7,824 bases of DNA from CAYOYK01 sp964408185 (GTDB taxonomy: Bacteria; Bacillota; Clostridia; Christensenellales; Aristaeellaceae): contig CAYOYK010000089.1 in NCBI GenBank assembly GCA_964408185.1, forward strand, positions 1 through 7,824, written 5' to 3'. The first letter of the stretch is position 1. Each line of letters opens with the position of its first letter. Under the pieces are notes generated by a model. It was given only the letters and a program-made list of their open reading frames with translations. It was not told the DNA's origin and made no database searches. The position numbers were made by a program, and so were the translations under genes. Shown one piece after another: positions 5,698 to 7,824 of the stretch.

Positions 5698-6593
5698 GAA
5701 AAATCGCTTGGCTGCTGTGCCTTGCGCTGCTTGCGGGCCTCGCGCTCGCCCCGGCGGCCTGCGCGGAGGAGACGGCCCTGCCTCAGCTTGAGCCCGTCGT
5801 TTTCCCCGACGGCGCGGTCTATTCCGTGCCCGACAACTGCCGCGAGAACAACCTGCCCAACCCGGACGGCTTCGGCGCGGACAATCGGTCGTATCACGAC
5901 GATTCGCTGGATATCCGCATTTATGAGACGCGCGCGTACGATACCAACGTGTATATCGCGTTTGTGCAGATCGCCGACGCAAGGCAGCTCCGCACCGAGC
6001 TGGCGCGCGAGTACCCCTCCGAGGCGACGCTGCGCGTGAGCGTGCTCTCCAAGCGCGTGCGCTCCGTGCTGGCCCTAAACGGCGACTGGTTTGTGTACCA
6101 CAGCTCCGGCATCATCTACCGCGAGGGCGTGCAGCTGCGCGACCGCGTGAACGATAAGTTCGACGGCCTCGCCATCGACGCGAACGGGGACTTCCACATC
6201 GTCGCGCCGATCACCGAGGAGGGCTTTGCCGCCATCGAGGAGCCGATCATCAACTCGTTTGCCTTCGGGCCCGCGCTGGTGATCGACGGCGTGGCGGTGG
6301 AGAGCTTCTGGCGCGAGGAGACATTCAAGGAGCGCATCGCCATCGGGCAGGTGGGGCCGCTGCAATACGTCGTGGCGGTTACCGACGGCCCGGACGATAT
6401 CGACTCCGCCGGCCTGAGCTTCGGCCAAATGGCCATGCTCATGCGCGATTTGGGCGCGATCAACGCCTACAATCTGGACGGCGGCTCGTCCAGCTGCCTC
6501 ATCTTCAACGACCAGAAGCTCAACGGCGGCGTCAAGGAACGCATGCGGGCGGTGGGCGATATCATCTACTTCACGACCGCGATCCCGAACTGA
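5694..6593 (+). CDS. exported NAGPA-domain phosphodiester glycosidase
   Basis: 299 residues. The ATG at 5694 overlaps the previous stop (ATGA), with AAGGAAAGGA at 5675-5684 as ribosome site, so translational coupling is likely. The signal peptide is residues 1-24 (MRK, hydrophobic core, cleavage after ACA); Cys23 lacks a good lipobox because Pro is at -3. The NAGPA-type domain (about 70-295) shows ALNGDWF (127-133), FDGLAID (156-162), FAFGPALVIDG (189-199), ERIAIGQ (213-219) and the hallmark NLDGGSSS (260-267). The family is named for the enzyme that uncovers mannose-6-phosphate in lysosomal targeting. Bacterial members cleave sugar-1-phosphodiester bonds or act on exopolysaccharide and wall glycans. 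Its substrate here is unknown; a phosphodiester-linked surface glycan or teichoic-type polymer is a reasonable guess. It shares the Lgt-like gene's promoter and ends at the terminator at 6759. Confidence 0.9.
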   Translation: MRKIAWLLCLALLAGLALAPAACAEETALPQLEPVVFPDGAVYSVPDNCRENNLPNPDGFGADNRSYHDDSLDIRIYETRAYDTNVYIAFVQIADARQLRTELAREYPSEATLRVSVLSKRVRSVLALNGDWFVYHSSGIIYREGVQLRDRVNDKFDGLAIDANGDFHIVAPITEEGFAAIEEPIINSFAFGPALVIDGVAVESFWREETFKERIAIGQVGPLQYVVAVTDGPDDIDSAGLSFGQMAMLMRDLGAINAYNLDGGSSSCLIFNDQKLNGGVKERMRAVGDIIYFTTAIPN

Positions 6594-6758
6594 CGCCGCC
6601 TGCCGCTCGGCCCGGAGGCGCTGAGCCTTGCCGGGGCGCGGGGCGGCGCTCCGCGGTTGCGCACGGCGACCTCGGTGGCGCCGACGGCCCCAACGACCCC
6701 CGGCGAGCGGATCGCCGCGCCGCGTCTCGCGGCCGCACCCAAGCAGGAGCCAACAGAT

Positions 6759-6790
6759 CGAGCCGAGGCGATTCGCCCCGGCTCGTTTTT
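6759..6790 (+). terminator. terminator of the Lgt-like/NAGPA operon
   Basis: The stem of 6759-6770 with 6774-6785 (CGAGCCG-A-GGCG / CGCC-C-CGGCTCG) is 12 positions with one A/C mismatch and a 3-base loop, followed by TTTTT at 6786-6790. It lies 165 nt after the NAGPA stop. The GC-rich stretch between (6594-6758) shows no gene I can support. On the minus strand no T-run follows the stem, so it is not an evident terminator for the converging gene. Confidence 0.82.
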
Positions 6791-6869
6791 GATGATTCTC
6801 GATTCCGCTCTTTTGACGGCCGCAGCCTCAATCTGGCCCTTTTGATCGTGATCGCCTCAACAGCCCGCG

Positions 6870-7535
6870 CTACTCAAGCGTCACCCACATCACCGGGCGC
6901 ATGGTGGTATCGGGCCAGTCCACGTCCTGCTTGCCGTAATCGGCTATCTGCCCGCTGACACGAACGCCCTCGATATCCTTCGGCCGCGCGCCGGGCGTGC
7001 GCAGCCACCAGCGGCAGCTCCCGGTATCGTCATCGGTAAAGCAGCCGCGCGAAAGCGCGTACAGCGTGGGATAGGCCACGCGATCGCTCATTTGGGGCAT
7101 GTAGCGCAGGCACTCCTCCTTGCTGAGAAAGTAGACGCGGTCGTCCGTAGCGTCGCCCGCACCCGCCACCCGATTGGGGTTTTGGTTCTCCACGGTGGTC
7201 ACGACAATGCGCGCCTGCTCCTCGGCGGTAAAGGACTCGCTGATAAAATCGGTGTTGAGCCACCTGCGCAGCGGGCTGACGCCCCAAAAGCCGGGCACCC
7301 GCGCCGGGTAGAAGATGACCACGTCGAGGCAGTACCGGCTCATCAGGAACGCCTTGCCGTCCCGCACCTCCAGCACGATCCACTCGATCGGCTCGCGGCC
7401 GTTGGACATATCGGTGTCCTGCTCGTAGGTTCCCATCGTGACGATATCGCCGGCGGACGGCGGTTCCGCGCACGCCGCGGGCGCGAGCGCCAAGCAGAGC
7501 GCCAGCGCGAGCACGGCGGCAAACAAACGCTTCAT
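6870..7535 (-). CDS. small secreted protein with a DUF6273-like domain
   Basis: 221 residues from the ATG at 7535, chosen because AGGAGGAG lies 5 nt upstream; a longer open frame exists but would start before the promoter. Residues 1-23 are a signal peptide (MKR, long hydrophobic core, cleavage after ACA). The mature part matches the DUF6273 pattern as I know it: GDIVTMGTYEQD (29-40), EPIEWIVLE (48-56), LRRWLN (89-94), FTAEEQARI (102-110), DRVYFLSKEE (132-141), RYMP (144-147), CRWWLRTPG (174-182) and RPVMWV (213-218). Such domains are common in secreted Clostridia proteins and have no established function. The WWLR and RPVMW motifs recall the formylglycine-generating-enzyme/C-type-lectin-like fold, which is only a guess. 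Cys residues after cleavage are 69, 142, 165 and 174, so disulphides are possible. The gene converges on the NAGPA operon. No clear terminator follows it. Confidence 0.85.
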   Translation of the reverse strand: MKRLFAAVLALALCLALAPAACAEPPSAGDIVTMGTYEQDTDMSNGREPIEWIVLEVRDGKAFLMSRYCLDVVIFYPARVPGFWGVSPLRRWLNTDFISESFTAEEQARIVVTTVENQNPNRVAGAGDATDDRVYFLSKEECLRYMPQMSDRVAYPTLYALSRGCFTDDDTGSCRWWLRTPGARPKDIEGVRVSGQIADYGKQDVDWPDTTMRPVMWVTLE

Positions 7536-7540
7536 ATAAA

Positions 7541-7548
7541 CTCCTCCT
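7541..7548 (-). promoter_or_regulatory. ribosome binding site AGGAGGAG of the DUF6273-like gene
   Basis: On the minus strand AGGAGGAG ends 5 nt before ATG 7535. It decides the start against the open frame that extends to 7661. Confidence 0.85.
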
Positions 7549-7554
7549 GCTGAT

Positions 7555-7572
7555 GGCGGCCGCGCGGCCGCC
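7555..7572. repeat. 18-bp perfect palindrome in the leader of the DUF6273-like gene
   Basis: GGCGGCCGCGCGGCCGCC reads the same on both strands. It lies between the minus-strand promoter and the ribosome site, 6 nt from the latter. It could be an operator or an RNA hairpin near the ribosome site. On the plus strand it is followed by CGGTTTTT, but no plus gene ends nearby. Confidence 0.75.
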
Positions 7573-7587
7573 CGGTTTTTCCCAATC

Positions 7588-7616
7588 GTTATAGCACAGG
7601 CGGCGGGATAAATCAA
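7588..7616 (-). promoter_or_regulatory. sigma-A promoter of the DUF6273-like gene
   Basis: On the minus strand TTGATT (7616-7611), a 17-bp spacer and TATAAC (7593-7588). The expected start is near 7581, giving a leader of about 46 nt that contains the palindrome. Confidence 0.8.
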
Positions 7617-7770
7617 GAGCGCCCGGCGTCGGGGCGCGGTGGCCCCAAACGCGTATACCATATATAGGTAGAAACGACGCGCCGTATACTACGGGTATGG
7701 ATGCCGCAAACCGTTTTTCCCAGCCGCTTCCAAGGGCAAAAAAAAGTTTGAGAAAAACGAGAAATAAAGG
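7617..7770. other. spacer between divergent promoters, no gene seen
   Basis: GC-rich at first, then a TA-rich patch with GTATAC at 7653-7658 and 7684-7689 and a small inverted repeat CCGTA-TAC-TACGG at 7682-7694. After that comes an A-rich stretch directly before the promoter at 7771, possibly an UP-like element. A 25-codon plus frame from ATG 7697 has no ribosome site and ends inside the promoter, so I do not call it. Confidence 0.5.
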
Positions 7771-7799
7771 TTGACAATCGATCGAAACGATGGTATTCT
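7771..7799 (+). promoter_or_regulatory. strong sigma-A promoter for a gene beyond the right edge
   Basis: TTGACA at 7771-7776, a 17-bp spacer and TATTCT at 7794-7799, preceded by an A-rich stretch. The expected start is near 7806, within an inverted repeat TCAAGC-TC-GCTTGA at 7802-7815. The driven gene is outside the window and could be protein-coding or an RNA gene. Confidence 0.85.
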
Positions 7800-7824
7800 A
7801 ATCAAGCTCGCTTGAGCGACGAAC

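Noticed and set aside
5716..5765. Lipoprotein signal in the NAGPA protein (AAC before Glu), suggesting a link to the Lgt-like gene
   Set aside because: The position -3 residue is Pro, not Leu/Val/Ile, and a normal ACA cleavage site fits better. It is tempting but not supported.
4729..5982. 417-codon minus-strand open frame under the Lgt-like and NAGPA genes
   Set aside because: It is Arg/Gln/His-rich shadow sequence that crosses two real genes and their overlap.
6571..6845. Small genes in the gap after the NAGPA gene (86-codon minus and 62-codon plus frames)
   Set aside because: The translations are Arg/Pro/Ala-rich without motifs, lack good ribosome sites, and cross the terminator at 6759-6790.
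7697..7774. 25-codon peptide gene from ATG 7697
   Set aside because: It has no ribosome site, runs through an A-rich stretch and ends inside the -35 of the promoter at 7771.

Overview
The window looks like chromosome from a GC-rich member of the Bacillota, probably an uncultured gut-type Clostridia. This rests on strong AAGGAGG-type ribosome sites, TTGACA/TATAAT-type promoters, short stem-loop plus T-run terminators, and secreted proteins built from SH3-like and peptidoglycan-binding modules or a DUF6273-like domain. No taxonomic marker gene is present, so the placement is an inference. I found no RNA gene, insertion sequence, CRISPR array or phage gene that I can support.

Layout. Positions 1-108 hold the end of a 36-bp tandem repeat, each unit carrying a GGGCGC-TTTA-GCGCCC stem-loop. 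Next is a single-gene unit for a site-2 intramembrane protease (rseP family, 236-1297, TTG start) with its own terminator. A 353-bp gap (1298-1650) contains hairpins, an inverted repeat that reaches into a strong promoter, and possibly a minus-strand transcript. That promoter drives a 953-residue secreted cell-wall protein (1651-4512) with SH3-like domains, two copies of a module ending in a peptidoglycan-binding domain, and a distinctive C-terminal domain. It ends in a 14-bp-stem terminator.

A second promoter (4679-4708) drives a two-gene operon. The first gene encodes a polytopic membrane protein resembling prolipoprotein diacylglyceryl transferase (Lgt) but lacking some key residues. The second encodes an exported NAGPA-type phosphodiester glycosidase. 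The two overlap by ATGA. The operon ends at a terminator at 6759-6790. On the opposite strand, converging on it, lies a secreted DUF6273-like protein (7535-6870) with a clear promoter, ribosome site and an 18-bp perfect palindrome in its leader. The right edge (7771-7799) is a strong plus-strand promoter whose gene lies outside the window.

The common theme is the cell envelope. All four genes encode membrane or exported proteins: regulated proteolysis, a wall-binding protein, a lipid/glycan-related operon, and a small secreted protein of unknown role. Each transcription unit appears to have its own promoter, so shared location does not imply shared regulation. The least explained items are the divergent Lgt-like/NAGPA pair, the gap upstream of the wall protein, and the palindromic repeats at the left edge.
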